From Phycisphaerae bacterium (GTDB lineage Bacteria > Planctomycetota > Phycisphaerae > Phycisphaerales > UBA1924), in contig JAUHXM010000005.1 in the NCBI GenBank assembly GCA_030426605.1, positions 1 to 64,000 on the forward strand: 64,000 nt of DNA, read 5' to 3'. The notes under the pieces were generated by a model. It was not told the DNA's origin. It made no database searches and saw nothing but the letters and a program-made list of their open reading frames with translations. This document shows, in pieces, positions 50,567 through 61,653 of this stretch. The position numbers and the translations under genes are program-made. The first letter of the stretch is position 1. Every line of letters begins with the position of its first letter.

Positions 50567-53500
50567 TCACTCCTGACCCTCGGCCCCGAAGAGCGAGAAG
50601 GGCAGCGAGATGCTCAGGTCGGGCACGTTGTAGATGTATTGCGCGTCCAGGGCACGCGTAATACGCTCGCGGCACTCGGCGAGGTGGGCGCGGGTGTAGG
50701 CGTCCGCCTTGCCCCGGGCGCCGTTCGAGAGCGACGCCTCGAGCTTGCCATCAAGGTCCCGCAGCGACTGGGCCGCGAGCTGCTTGATCGGGTTCTCCGA
50801 CGCGCTCAGCCCGTTGTCCATCATCGACAGGTCGATGAGGCGGCCCAGGTGCTCACGCTGAAGGTTCCGGCGCGTGCTCGAGATCATGGGCTTGCGGGCC
50901 GTGAAGCGCGTGCTCGGCGACCCGTCCAGCTCGGACCAGATCGCGTTGGTGATCGTGTCGAACACCTCGGGCAGCGTCAGGGCGTCCTCATCGGCGGGCA
51001 CGAAGGCCTCGATGTCGTAGACGCGCTGCAGGGTCCGCGGGTTCATCACCTGCGTCAGCGACGACGCCTGGACGCCCAGGATCCGGTCGTGCAGGTCGTA
51101 GGTCGCGTCCTGCGTCACGGTCGAGAGGCCCGCCTCGTCCCACCACTTGTCCACGGTCATGTGCCGCAGCATCTCGGGGGTGAGCCCGAAGGCCTCGTCC
51201 TGGAAGGCGTTGTCGCACACAAACTGGAGCGCCGCGCGCTGCTTGGCCGCGGGCACCGGCTCGACGGGCGCACGCCCGTCCGGGTCGCCCTTCTTGTCGC
51301 GGTAGGTGTACGCCGAGCCGACCCAGTTGGCCATCATGCTCAGCGCCCGGGTCTGCTGGCCCAGGGTGATGTTGTAGCCCGTGCGGGCGCGGGCCCAGCT
51401 CTCGCCGTCCTCGACGAAGTGGGTCAGCATGTCCTCACGCAGCTTCTGGGCCAGCGCCATCGAGTTGTTGGCGTAGTCCAGGGGATCGGCCGACAGGGCG
51501 TACCGGCGGGCCAGCGGGTCCGGGCCCCACGTGTCCTCGTCGGTGCCGTACTGCAGCTTCGGGTCCGCGGCACGCGCGGCGACCTTCTCGGGGTCGCCGA
51601 ACCCGTACCCGTACTCGATCGCCCACATGTCGTAGGGCCCGATGTTGATCACCGAGTAATCGCCCTGGACCTCACCAACGCCCGGCATGCGGATGTTGAT
51701 GCCGTTGTAGTCCATGACCGACATCGACCAGGGCTCCTTGCCCTTCACCTCGTCCGAGTTGATCTCGGCGAGCGTGAAGTAGCTCGACGCCTTGAAGTTG
51801 TGACGCAGCCCGATCGTGTGACCGACCTCGTGGGCCGTCAGCTCGGCCAGCGCCGGGCCGACGAACCACTCGGGCACGCCGTCGATGGTCTGCTCGTCGC
51901 TGTCCGAGTCCTCGGCGACCTCGGGCTCGTCGTCGCCCTCGTCGTCGGCGTCCTCGGCTTCCAGCGCCGCGCGGATCTCCTCGGGGAGGTTGTCGATCAG
52001 CTCGGGGTTCTCCTCGAGCTGCTTCTTCATCATCGCGAGGATGGCCGGATCGACCTTGTCGTCCGCCTCGGCCCGCTCGGCGGCGCGGAGGGCGTCGAGG
52101 TGCATGCGCATCTCGGCCATCCCCATCGCCATGCCGCGCGACGCCTGGCAGAACCCGTTGACCTGGCTGATCCGCCCGGTCAGGCCGTCGAACTCGTCGT
52201 CGCCGATCAGGGTCGGGTCGGCGTTGAACGCCGGGTGCCCGCCGAAGCGCTGCACGCCGCGCGCCCGCTGCTCGATGATCTCGTCACGCTTCATCGAGGG
52301 CGCCAGACGCACGCGCGGGTCCCACTTCGGGTTCTTCGCGAGCCACGCCGTCAGCTCCGGGTCCATGCCCTCCATCGCCAGGTCGGGCAGCAGCTCTTCC
52401 CAGCGGTAGGTGAACACGCGGAGCCAGCCGTCGGTCAGCACGACGTCGGCATCAAGGATCTCGCCCGTCTCCGGGTTAACCCGGCTCGGCCCGATCGCCG
52501 TCGAGATGTCGTTGCTCAGCCAGCGGATGAAGTTGTAGCGGACGTCCTCGGGGTCCTTCTCCATGTGCGCGCCGGACTTGGAGTCCTGGTAGCGCACCTC
52601 GATCGCGCCGTCGATGCCGATGGCGCGGTAGGCCTCGTTCCAGTACTCGATGCCCTCACGCACCCAGCGCCGGTAGCGCACGGGCATCGTGTGCTCGACG
52701 TAGTAGATGATGGGCTCCTTGGGCGGCGACAGCTTCAGCTTCGGGTCCGCCTTCTCGAGGTGCCACCGGTTGATCAGGCGGTTGTCCACGTTGTACCGGT
52801 CGAACTGACCCAGATCGCGGTAGCTCGTCGTGAAGTACCCGACGCGCTCGTCCGCCTTGCGCGGTTTGTAGCCCGGGGTGCCCTTGATGTGGCTGATCGA
52901 GTAGTGGAACTCCTTCATGGTCCCGCCCGCGACGGGGCCCTCGACGGAGATCTCGATGTTCTCGGGGAACGCCTTGACGGACTTCACCGCCGTCAGGCTG
53001 CGGTTGAGCCCGCGGGCCTGGTTCCCGAAGAACTCGGTCGCCTGATTCACGAGCAGCGCGTCCATGTCGATGACGGGCTGCCCGCTCGGGCCGGTGCAGA
53101 CGATGGGCACGTCCAGCAGCACGCGGTCCGTGAAGATCATCTTGACGGAGTCCTTGGACTCCTGGTCGCCCGTCGAGCGGACGTACAGCTGCGGCTCGAC
53201 CAGCGCGAGCCGGTCGTCGTACTTGCGCCACTGGGTGTACATGTCCCCGCCCTGCAGGCCGGCGAAGATCTGCCCGCCCGCGACGGTCATCGCAAAGAAG
53301 TGCTTCTGCGCCTGATACCCGCGGGGGAGCTCGGCGAGGATGTCGCCCGAGTCTTCCTTGACCCACAGGTTGTAGAAGCTCTTGCCGTCCGTCGTGGAGG
53401 TGACCTTGGTGTACCCCTCGGAGACGTCCTTGAAGTCCTTGCCGTCCTTCTTCTTGTCGCCGCCGCCGCCGCCGCCGGCCCGCTCGGCCATCGCTCGGAT

Positions 53501-53659
53501 CTCGGCGAGGCTCAGCTGGACGCCGTCGATCGTGATCACGGGCTCCGCGGACGTGTCCGCCGCGGGCTCGGCGGTCACCGAGGCGCCGCCCATAATCACG
53601 CTCAAGCCGGCCGCCGCCCCGGCGAGACGCCACAGGCTCCGCCGCTCATTCCTTTTCAT
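50567..53659 (-). CDS. Large secreted zinc-dependent metalloprotease
   Basis: The 1030-residue protein has a signal peptide (about 1-30), a Gly-rich spacer, DUF5117-like N-terminal beta domains, and a metzincin-type site HEVGHTIGLRHNF (His610, Glu611, His614, His620) with a downstream Met-turn candidate (SVMDYN). An acidic insert (about 545-585) precedes the active site. This architecture matches the DUF5117/DUF5118/DUF4953 zinc-metalloprotease family common in planctomycetes and Bacteroidota, believed to be extracellular. The ATG at 53659 directly precedes the signal peptide. Confidence 0.88.
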   Translation of the reverse strand: MKRNERRSLWRLAGAAAGLSVIMGGASVTAEPAADTSAEPVITIDGVQLSLAEIRAMAERAGGGGGGDKKKDGKDFKDVSEGYTKVTSTTDGKSFYNLWVKEDSGDILAELPRGYQAQKHFFAMTVAGGQIFAGLQGGDMYTQWRKYDDRLALVEPQLYVRSTGDQESKDSVKMIFTDRVLLDVPIVCTGPSGQPVIDMDALLVNQATEFFGNQARGLNRSLTAVKSVKAFPENIEISVEGPVAGGTMKEFHYSISHIKGTPGYKPRKADERVGYFTTSYRDLGQFDRYNVDNRLINRWHLEKADPKLKLSPPKEPIIYYVEHTMPVRYRRWVREGIEYWNEAYRAIGIDGAIEVRYQDSKSGAHMEKDPEDVRYNFIRWLSNDISTAIGPSRVNPETGEILDADVVLTDGWLRVFTYRWEELLPDLAMEGMDPELTAWLAKNPKWDPRVRLAPSMKRDEIIEQRARGVQRFGGHPAFNADPTLIGDDEFDGLTGRISQVNGFCQASRGMAMGMAEMRMHLDALRAAERAEADDKVDPAILAMMKKQLEENPELIDNLPEEIRAALEAEDADDEGDDEPEVAEDSDSDEQTIDGVPEWFVGPALAELTAHEVGHTIGLRHNFKASSYFTLAEINSDEVKGKEPWSMSVMDYNGINIRMPGVGEVQGDYSVINIGPYDMWAIEYGYGFGDPEKVAARAADPKLQYGTDEDTWGPDPLARRYALSADPLDYANNSMALAQKLREDMLTHFVEDGESWARARTGYNITLGQQTRALSMMANWVGSAYTYRDKKGDPDGRAPVEPVPAAKQRAALQFVCDNAFQDEAFGLTPEMLRHMTVDKWWDEAGLSTVTQDATYDLHDRILGVQASSLTQVMNPRTLQRVYDIEAFVPADEDALTLPEVFDTITNAIWSELDGSPSTRFTARKPMISSTRRNLQREHLGRLIDLSMMDNGLSASENPIKQLAAQSLRDLDGKLEASLSNGARGKADAYTRAHLAECRERITRALDAQYIYNVPDLSISLPFSLFGAEGQE

Positions 53660-53959
53660 CGTGTGCACTCCATCACATGAGGCGTCCGCAGAGCGACCCC
53701 GCCGGCACAACCGGCGACGCCCCCCGACATGACTTTCCTGACAATCTGAACCACGTTTCACCCAGGTGCAGGACCGACGCTCGCACGACACGCGGCGGGG
53801 CTGCCCCAAAGACGCGCATCGATGCGACATGAGACCGTCCGCGCACATCCTGACCCGGATCGATCGACTATACCGCCAGGCTCCGCCGGGGTTTCGGCCC
53901 GTCCATCGGACCAACCCCCACGCGAGCCCAAGATTCCGACCCCCTGCGCGCCCTCTTTT
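53660..53959. other. Intergenic region upstream of the metalloprotease
   Basis: No gene is seen. A TATAGT hexamer on the minus strand (53872-53867) may be a -10 for the metalloprotease, implying a roughly 200-base leader; no good -35 accompanies it. The rest is GC-rich with no clear repeat. Confidence 0.35.
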
Positions 53960-54955
53960 TCACCCCGCATCCGGCATGAACACCGTCAACGCCAGTGTGA
54001 GCCCCGCGAACAGGGCCGCGGCGAGCTGAAACGCCCGGTCCTTCGCCGCCAGCTCCGTCGGATCGTCGAACTTTCCCTGCTCGAGCAGCAGCATGGCCCG
54101 CAAGAGGCCGTAGGTCGCCGGCAGCATCGTCACCCAGAGCAGGTTGAACCCGAACCCCGCCAGCGGGCCCGAATCGAGCACGATCTGGTACGACCCGTCG
54201 CGCGTCTGCACGTAACCCGCGTATCCCAATAGAGTTGCGACCGCCGTGACGACCACGACCATGCGGAGCAGGTCATCGGAGTACCGAGCCTGGACCTTGC
54301 GGGCCCCGGTCGCCGCCTCGGCGGACCCCATGGACCGCCGCTCGCCCAACCGTTTCCCAAACGCGAGGAACATGCTGAGGAAGAACGTGACGTTCAGCAG
54401 CCACGTGGTCGGCACGATCGCGACCGCCGCGCACCCGCCGATCACGCGCAGAACGAACCCCATGGAGAGCGAGATCACATCCGCGATGGGTCGGTGTTTG
54501 ATCCAAACCGAGTAGAGCAAGACATTTGCGACGTGCGCCCCCGCCGCGACCGCGACCCACGGGGCGACCGCGCGGTCCAGCAAAAACAGCGGCACCGCTG
54601 CGGCGATGAGCAGCGCGACGCCGTACACCCGCGCCAGCCCCGGCGCGATGAGCCCGGACGCGATCGGGCGTCGGCACTTGCGCGGGTGGGTCCGATCGGC
54701 CTCGGCGTCCGCCAGATCGTTGAAGACGTAGCACCCGGACGACGCGAGCGCGAAGGTCGCCGCCGCGAGCGTCGCCGCCCAGATCATGGGCCACCACGGG
54801 CGGTCCGACTCCTGTGTGAGGTGGTAGAGCGGGCCGATGTAGACAAACGCGCTCTTCGCCCACTGGTGCGGGCGGGCGAGCTTGATCAGCCCCTTCACGA
54901 CGGACCCGGCGGACGAGGCCGCGTTGCCCGCAGGCGGCTCGACCGCGCCGCTCAC
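53960..54955 (-). CDS. UbiA-family phosphoribosyltransferase-like protein (DPPR-synthase type)
   Basis: The 331-residue membrane protein carries the first UbiA aspartate motif in NDLADAEADRTHPRK (79-93), whose extended form with RRPIASG resembles decaprenyl-phosphate phosphoribosyltransferases (mycobacterial UbiA/Rv3806c) rather than quinone enzymes. About nine membrane helices follow. Such an enzyme would make polyprenyl-phosphate ribose as a furanose donor; epimerase partners are not in this window. It starts at a GTG with a GGGGTGA ribosome site and begins the surface-polysaccharide locus. Confidence 0.75.
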   Translation of the reverse strand: MSGAVEPPAGNAASSAGSVVKGLIKLARPHQWAKSAFVYIGPLYHLTQESDRPWWPMIWAATLAAATFALASSGCYVFNDLADAEADRTHPRKCRRPIASGLIAPGLARVYGVALLIAAAVPLFLLDRAVAPWVAVAAGAHVANVLLYSVWIKHRPIADVISLSMGFVLRVIGGCAAVAIVPTTWLLNVTFFLSMFLAFGKRLGERRSMGSAEAATGARKVQARYSDDLLRMVVVVTAVATLLGYAGYVQTRDGSYQIVLDSGPLAGFGFNLLWVTMLPATYGLLRAMLLLEQGKFDDPTELAAKDRAFQLAAALFAGLTLALTVFMPDAG

Positions 54956-55151
54956 CGTGTCACCCCGCTGCGGGCATCAGATTGGAGACCGTCCACGCGC
55001 ATCCCGTTCCCTCAGTCGGCGATCCGACCCCACCCCGCCCAGCCCGATCGCCCGACAGCCGCCTGCGGGCGTCTAAACTCGACTCCCGAGCGTTTCCCTC
55101 GGCCGCCCGCCCGATCGACTTCACCCCCGCTCCCCCCGCGACACCCCCACA

Positions 55152-56600
55152 GTGCCCCCACGAGCCCGCCCCAGCCCGACGGTGAGCCTGCTCTCGGGGC
55201 TCGGGTTCGGGCTCGCGTTCTACGCCGCGGCCCAGGCGGTGGGTTTGTCCGATCTCCGGTATCGCGGCCGGTTCGCGTTCGACGCCCTCAACTATCACGA
55301 GCCGACGGTGAGGGTCTTCGCCGAGACGTTCCCCCGGGCGGACGTCTCGGACTACTGGTCCGCCACGACGCCCCTCTACCACTACCTGCTCGCGGGCGTC
55401 GCGCAGATCGACGGGTCCCGCACCACCCTGATGGCGGCGGGCGGGCTGTTCACCCTCGCCCTGCTCACGATCCTCGGCGCGTGGTGTGCGCGCACGTTGG
55501 GCGTCGCGCTCGGGCTTGCCTTCGCGCTCCCCGTCGCGACGTCGATGTACGTCTTTACGCAGGGCGTGTGGATGCTGCCCGACAACGCGGGGTGGCTGGG
55601 CGTCTTGCTCATGCTCGCAGTCGCGTGGCGCCCTCGGTTCGACTGGTTCACGATCGTCGCGGGCGGGATGACGCTCGCGTTGCTCGTCGCGACGCGTCAA
55701 ATCCACGCGTGGACGGGCGGGCTGATCGTCGCCGCGGCGTGGCTCGGGTCGGCATCGCACACCCCGCGTTCGTTCACCGGCTTGTTCTCGGATCTCCCGA
55801 TCCGCGCGCGCCGCGCGGTGCTCGGGCTGCTCGCGACCGCCCCCGCCGCGGCGGTCGTCATCGGGTTCATCGCCCTGTGGGGCGGGCTGATCGTGCCGCA
55901 TTTCCAAGGAAAGTACAGCGGCGCCAACCCCGCGACGCCCGCGTTTTTCCTGTCCGTCACCGGCGTGGTTGCCTGCTTCTTCGCCGGCGCGATCGCGCCC
56001 GCGCTGGTCAACGCATGGCGCCGGCACCGCGTGCTGCTCGTCGGGTCGTTGCTCGCGGCGCTCGCCCTCGCGGCGGTCCCCGAAACGAGCTACGACACCG
56101 ACGCCTGGCGCTACAGCGGGCTCTGGAACGTCGTCCGCGCGCTCCCGCTGATCGCCGGGCGGACTTCGCCGCTGATCCTGATGCTCGCTCCCATCGGCGC
56201 CGCGGCCCTCGTCGCGATCTGCACGAGCGTGCGTCCGCGCACCGGGTGGATCCTCGCGGCGACCGCGGCGGGGTTCGTGACCGCCCAGACCGCCAGCCCC
56301 GTCCTCTGGCAGCGGTACCACGAGCCGATGGTGCTCATGCTGCTCATCCTCGGTTCGGCCGAACTCGTGCACCTCCGCCGAGACCGTTGTGGTGGCTCGT
56401 CCGACCCGGGCCCGCTCGCCCTGTTCACGTTCGTGGGCCCGGTCGTGCTGAGCCTGCTCTTCGTCGGGCTCACGGTGACGACGATCACGAAGAACGCGAA
56501 CTGGGTGACGCCCGTCCACGACGGCGCCCTTGAGATCGCCCACGCCGCCGAGCCGATCCCGGCCGAGCCCGGATCCGAGACCCCGATCCCGGACCCCTGA
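55152..56600 (+). CDS. GT-C type multi-span membrane glycosyltransferase-like protein
   Basis: The 482-residue protein has around ten membrane helices. Its first loop (RFAFDALNYHEPTVRVFAE, then TTPLYHYLLAG) has an acidic residue after the first helix, the mark of GT-C enzymes that use polyprenyl-phosphate sugars; overall it recalls ALG10-like glucosyltransferases. It starts at a GTG with no clear ribosome site. The gene lies between the DPPR-synthase-like gene and gmd, supporting a role in surface-glycan assembly. Confidence 0.6.
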   Translation: MPPRARPSPTVSLLSGLGFGLAFYAAAQAVGLSDLRYRGRFAFDALNYHEPTVRVFAETFPRADVSDYWSATTPLYHYLLAGVAQIDGSRTTLMAAGGLFTLALLTILGAWCARTLGVALGLAFALPVATSMYVFTQGVWMLPDNAGWLGVLLMLAVAWRPRFDWFTIVAGGMTLALLVATRQIHAWTGGLIVAAAWLGSASHTPRSFTGLFSDLPIRARRAVLGLLATAPAAAVVIGFIALWGGLIVPHFQGKYSGANPATPAFFLSVTGVVACFFAGAIAPALVNAWRRHRVLLVGSLLAALALAAVPETSYDTDAWRYSGLWNVVRALPLIAGRTSPLILMLAPIGAAALVAICTSVRPRTGWILAATAAGFVTAQTASPVLWQRYHEPMVLMLLILGSAELVHLRRDRCGGSSDPGPLALFTFVGPVVLSLLFVGLTVTTITKNANWVTPVHDGALEIAHAAEPIPAEPGSETPIPDP

Positions 56601-56774
56601 CCGGCCCGGTTGTGCGGGCACCCCGCCCGAAGTGGCGGGCCCGCCGAACACCCCGCGCGCCGCCCGCGTATCCACCCCCCCGCGAGCGGTCTCCTACCCT
56701 CGCATTCGCCTCAGCACGCCCGCCCGCGGGCCGATACCACCGGGACCTCTCACCCGGACACAGGACCGAACGAC

Positions 56775-57839
<1,065 letters not shown>

Positions 57840-57851
57840 CCGGAGCGTCCG

Positions 57852-58661
57852 TTGGACAAGGCCACGATCATCGCGGCTGCCGGGCGCGTCCCCGGGCTCT
57901 CCAAGGCCCTGCGTTGGTACGCGAACCGGTACCCCGAGGGCTCCGCCGTGACGATCAAGTCCGGGCTCGCCGCGGGCATGAAGTGGCGGCGTCACCACCG
58001 GTACGTCAACGGGTACTGGACCGGGCAGTACGAGCTGCCCATGCAGCGGGCGCTGCAGCGTGAGCTCAAACCGGGCGACTGCTTCTATGACGTCGGCGCG
58101 AACGCGGGGTTTTTCTCCCTCGTCGCGGCGAAGCTCGTGGGAGACACGGGCAGCGTCGTCTCCTTCGACCCCGACCCGGACAACGGCTCATCGATCCGAG
58201 AGCAGATCGAGCTCAACAACCTCGGCGCGCGCTGGGTTCTGGAGAACAAGGGCGTCGCCGACAAGGCGGGGACCACCACGTTCGAGCGCGACAAGCCGGG
58301 TTCGCCCAAGGGGCACCTGCGGGCGACGGGCGCCGACGGGTTCGACGCCGCGGGCGGCAAGGCGATGCAGGAGCTCGAGGTCGAGCTCGTCTCTCTGGAC
58401 GGCGTGCTCGCGAACCACCGCCCGCCGAACGTGATCAAGATGGACATCGAGGGCGCCGAGATCATGGCGATCCGCGGGTGCGAGCGTGTGCTGAGCGAGG
58501 CGCGCCCGACGTGGCTCTTCGAGCTGCACGGGCCGGAGACCGAGCGCGCCGTTCGCGGGGCGCTCACGCGTCACGGGTACGCGTACTTCACGGTCGAGGG
58601 CGCGCCGATCGGCGACGCGGTGCCCGAGCTGCCGCGTCACTTCATCGCGCGTCCGTCTTGA
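57852..58661 (+). CDS. FkbM-family methyltransferase
   Basis: The 269-residue protein has the SAM-binding loop FYDVGANAGFFS (about 78-89) and IKMDIEGAEIMAI (about 195-207), the signature of FkbM-type methyltransferases that often O-methylate sugars. It starts at a TTG (57852) behind GGAG, 12 bases after gmd, so it is likely co-transcribed. Its last 20 bases overlap the tail of the convergent flippase gene. Confidence 0.88.
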   Translation: MDKATIIAAAGRVPGLSKALRWYANRYPEGSAVTIKSGLAAGMKWRRHHRYVNGYWTGQYELPMQRALQRELKPGDCFYDVGANAGFFSLVAAKLVGDTGSVVSFDPDPDNGSSIREQIELNNLGARWVLENKGVADKAGTTTFERDKPGSPKGHLRATGADGFDAAGGKAMQELEVELVSLDGVLANHRPPNVIKMDIEGAEIMAIRGCERVLSEARPTWLFELHGPETERAVRGALTRHGYAYFTVEGAPIGDAVPELPRHFIARPS

Positions 58662-60252
58662 CGGTCTTGGGCATGACCATGATCCAGCGCAGGGCCGGGC
58701 GCACGCGCGCCGGGACCGACCCGATCACGACGCGCACGTCCATCGGGCGCAGCCGGCGAAGCCCGATCGCGTAGAGCACCACGAACACGCCGCCGAGGAT
58801 GAGCAGGCGCGCCCCCGCGAGCGCGAGCTCTTCCGTGGTCGAGTGGCTGGGCATCCTGACGATCGCGGGCAGGACGTACGCGGCGTCGATCCAGAAGCTC
58901 GCCGCCGCCGCGGCAATCCCGATCCCGATCGCGGGCAGGATCCCGCCGAGGATCCGCACCGGGCTGACCCCGATCGTGCGCAAACCCACGACCATCAGCG
59001 CCAGCGCCGCGGTCCCGTGGTAGGCACCGAGGACGAGCGCGTACGCGCGGACGTCGTCGGTCAGCACCCCGACGATGCCCGCCGAGAGCATGACGCCCAG
59101 CGCCATCGCCCACATGAGCACCGCGCGCGAGACGAACCGCCCGCGCGACATCATCGCGGAATTGAACACCACGATCATCATCCGCAACGGGAAGAAAATC
59201 GCCAGGATCTGCACCGGCACCACGGCGTCCGCCCACTTGGAGCGCCACACGATCTGCTCGAGGGGCCCGATCACGCACGCCGTCCCCAGCGCCAGCGCCG
59301 TCCCCAGCACGACGAGCACCCGCGCCGCGCGCACCACCCCCTCGGCGTGGCGCTCCGGCTCGCCCGCGAGCACCGACAACGCCGGGAACAACGCGGCCTG
59401 CAGCGACACCGCGATCAGCACGTTCGTCTGGTCGATCAACTGGAACGCGAAGTAGTACACGCCCACGACCGACGCCGCGTGCAGCAGGCTCAGCACGAGA
59501 TAATCGCCCGTGTTAATCAGCGAGTTGCCGATCTGCCCGATCACGAGCCAGATCGTGCGCTTCAGGATCGCGGGCCACGCGCGCAGCTTCGGGCGCCGCA
59601 TCCAGGGCGTGTCCCGCGTGACGGACCACCCGTACGCGAACTCGACCAGCGCCACGATCACCCAGGGCAGCGCGAGCGACATCGCCCCGAATCCCATCAG
59701 CGCCAGCGTGATCATCGAGCCGTAGCGGGTGAACGAGACGAGCACGTTCAGCTCGGCCAGCCGGCGGTACTGCAGGTCCGTCGCGATCTTCCCGCGGAAG
59801 ACCGCCGGCATGCCCGCGAGCGCCACGCCCAGCCCCATCACGGCGAGCAGCCCCCCCACCGGCTTGCCCGAGCCGACCGCGAGGATCGGGCCCAGGATCG
59901 CGAGCAGGGAACCCGCGGCGACGCTCATGGTGACGCTCAGCCAGAACGCCGGGCCAGACAGGCGCTCGTATTTCCGCGCCCCGCGCTGGATGATGAGCTG
60001 GCGGACGCCGCCGTCGCGGAAGACGGCGGCGAACCCGGCGACGCCCGCCGCGAAGGCGAAGAGCCCGAAATCGGCCTTTGCCAGCACCCACCCGAGGACG
60101 ACGTTGCTGACGAGCGCACCGAGCTTGCCGCACGCCGCCGCGACCATGAGCCACGAGACGCCCTGGCCCAGCTGGGCCCCCATCGGGTCGGGCGTCGTGA
60201 CGACCGCCGACTCGATCGGGTCTGTCTTCGAACTCGAATCCCAGCGGGTCAT
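58642..60252 (-). CDS. Oligosaccharide flippase (Wzx/MATE-like)
   Basis: The 536-residue membrane protein has about 13-14 predicted helices; the first region (GVSWLMVAAACGKLGALVSN, then WVLAKADFGLFAFA) and the long hydrophobic body fit Wzx-type flippases, which move lipid-linked glycan units across the inner membrane. A TAGGAT hexamer lies eight bases before the ATG. It is divergent from the UDP-sugar dehydrogenase gene. A matching polymerase gene is not obvious in the window. Confidence 0.85.
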   Translation of the reverse strand: MTRWDSSSKTDPIESAVVTTPDPMGAQLGQGVSWLMVAAACGKLGALVSNVVLGWVLAKADFGLFAFAAGVAGFAAVFRDGGVRQLIIQRGARKYERLSGPAFWLSVTMSVAAGSLLAILGPILAVGSGKPVGGLLAVMGLGVALAGMPAVFRGKIATDLQYRRLAELNVLVSFTRYGSMITLALMGFGAMSLALPWVIVALVEFAYGWSVTRDTPWMRRPKLRAWPAILKRTIWLVIGQIGNSLINTGDYLVLSLLHAASVVGVYYFAFQLIDQTNVLIAVSLQAALFPALSVLAGEPERHAEGVVRAARVLVVLGTALALGTACVIGPLEQIVWRSKWADAVVPVQILAIFFPLRMMIVVFNSAMMSRGRFVSRAVLMWAMALGVMLSAGIVGVLTDDVRAYALVLGAYHGTAALALMVVGLRTIGVSPVRILGGILPAIGIGIAAAAASFWIDAAYVLPAIVRMPSHSTTEELALAGARLLILGGVFVVLYAIGLRRLRPMDVRVVIGSVPARVRPALRWIMVMPKTVKTDAR

Positions 60253-60260
60253 GCGTCACG

Positions 60261-60317
60261 ATCCTACCGGCACCCGCGGCGCCACCTCAGAACCCGGCCC
60301 GTGCGCCGGTCTAGGGT
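60261..60317. promoter_or_regulatory. Divergent TAnnnT promoters of flippase and dehydrogenase genes
   Basis: TAGGAT on the minus strand (60266-60261) precedes the flippase ATG by eight bases, and TAGGGT on the plus strand (60312-60317) precedes the dehydrogenase ATG by seven bases. No ribosome sites are seen on either side, consistent with leaderless transcripts. Confidence 0.45.
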
Positions 60318-60324
60318 TGTCGTC

Positions 60325-61650
60325 ATGCCGACGCCCCGCGAGACACTCGAATCCAAAATCGACGACGCGTCCGCCCTGATTGGGATCGTGGGGCTGGGGT
60401 ACGTCGGGCTGCCGCTCGCCCGGGCGTTCCACCAGGCAGGATTCCGCGTGCTCGGGTTCGACGTCGATCAGTCCAAGATCGACGCCCTCGCCCGCGGCGA
60501 CAACTACCTCGCCCACCTGGGCAACGACTTCGTCGAGGAGATGGTCGCATCGGGAACGTTCGAGGCGACCGCCGACTTCGGACGCCTGGGCGAGCCCGAC
60601 GCCGTCCTGTCGTGCGTGCCGACCCCCCTGGGCAAACACCTCGAGCCCGACCTGAGCTACGTCGAGCGGACCACGCGGGACATCGCCAAGACCCTCCGCC
60701 CGGGCCAGCTCGTCGCGCTCGAATCGACCACCTATCCGCGCACGACACGCGACGTGATGCTGCCCGTTCTCGAAGCCACGGGCATGACCTGCGGCGACGA
60801 CTTCTTCCTTGCCTACTCCCCGGAACGCGAGGACCCGGGCCGCCAGGACGCCTCCACCCAGACCATCCCGAAGCTCGTGGGCGGCATCGACGCCGAGTCC
60901 GGGAGGCTGGCCCACAAGCTCTACTCCATGGCCATCTCGTCGGTCATCCCCGTCGCGTCCGCCGAGATCGCCGAGAGCGCGAAGCTGCTCGAGAACATCT
61001 TCCGCGCCGTCAACATCGCGCTCGTCAATGAGATGAAGGTCGTGCTGAGCGAGATGGACATCGACATCTTCGAGGTGGTCCGCGCGGCGAGCACCAAGCC
61101 CTTCGGGTTCATGCCCTTCTACCCCGGGCCCGGGCTCGGCGGGCACTGCATCCCCATCGACCCGTACTACCTCACCTGGAAAGCACGCGAGGTCGGGCTC
61201 TCGACCAAGTTCATCGAGCTCGCCGGCGAGGTGAACCGCTCGATGCCCAAGTACGTCGTCTCGCGCCTCGTCGAAGCGCTCAACACACGCGGGAAGGCGG
61301 CGAGCACCTCCAGGGTCCTGGTCCTCGGGCTCGCGTACAAGCCCGACGTGGACGATGTCCGCGAATCGCCGACGTTCGAGCTCATCCAGATCATGCAGGG
61401 TCTGGGGGTGGACGTGTCGTACAACGACCCGCACGTGCCCAAGACGCACGAGATGCGGCACTACGACATCGACATGGCATCCGTCCCCCTGAGCGCCGAG
61501 ACGCTCGGGACCTACGACGCCGTGGTCATCGCGACGCACCACAAGGCGTACGACTGGCAGATGATCGCCGACCACGCCAAGCTCATCATCGATACCCGCG
61601 ACGCGCTGCGGTGCGTTGACGGGCCGCGCGACCACATCGTCATCGCGTAG
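60325..61650 (+). CDS. UDP-sugar 6-dehydrogenase (WbpA/WecC-like)
   Basis: The 441-residue enzyme has the N-terminal NAD site IGIVGLGYVGLPLA (18-31), the central LLENIFRAVNIALVNE helix, the catalytic Cys in PGPGLGGHCIPIDP and a C-terminal substrate domain with GLAYKPDVDDVRESPTFE. WbpA/WecC-type members oxidise UDP-GlcNAc or UDP-ManNAc to uronic acids for surface polysaccharide; the exact UDP-sugar cannot be decided from sequence. The stop is three bases before the convergent EEP gene's stop. Confidence 0.93.
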   Translation: MPTPRETLESKIDDASALIGIVGLGYVGLPLARAFHQAGFRVLGFDVDQSKIDALARGDNYLAHLGNDFVEEMVASGTFEATADFGRLGEPDAVLSCVPTPLGKHLEPDLSYVERTTRDIAKTLRPGQLVALESTTYPRTTRDVMLPVLEATGMTCGDDFFLAYSPEREDPGRQDASTQTIPKLVGGIDAESGRLAHKLYSMAISSVIPVASAEIAESAKLLENIFRAVNIALVNEMKVVLSEMDIDIFEVVRAASTKPFGFMPFYPGPGLGGHCIPIDPYYLTWKAREVGLSTKFIELAGEVNRSMPKYVVSRLVEALNTRGKAASTSRVLVLGLAYKPDVDDVRESPTFELIQIMQGLGVDVSYNDPHVPKTHEMRHYDIDMASVPLSAETLGTYDAVVIATHHKAYDWQMIADHAKLIIDTRDALRCVDGPRDHIVIA

Positions 61651-61653
61651 CCC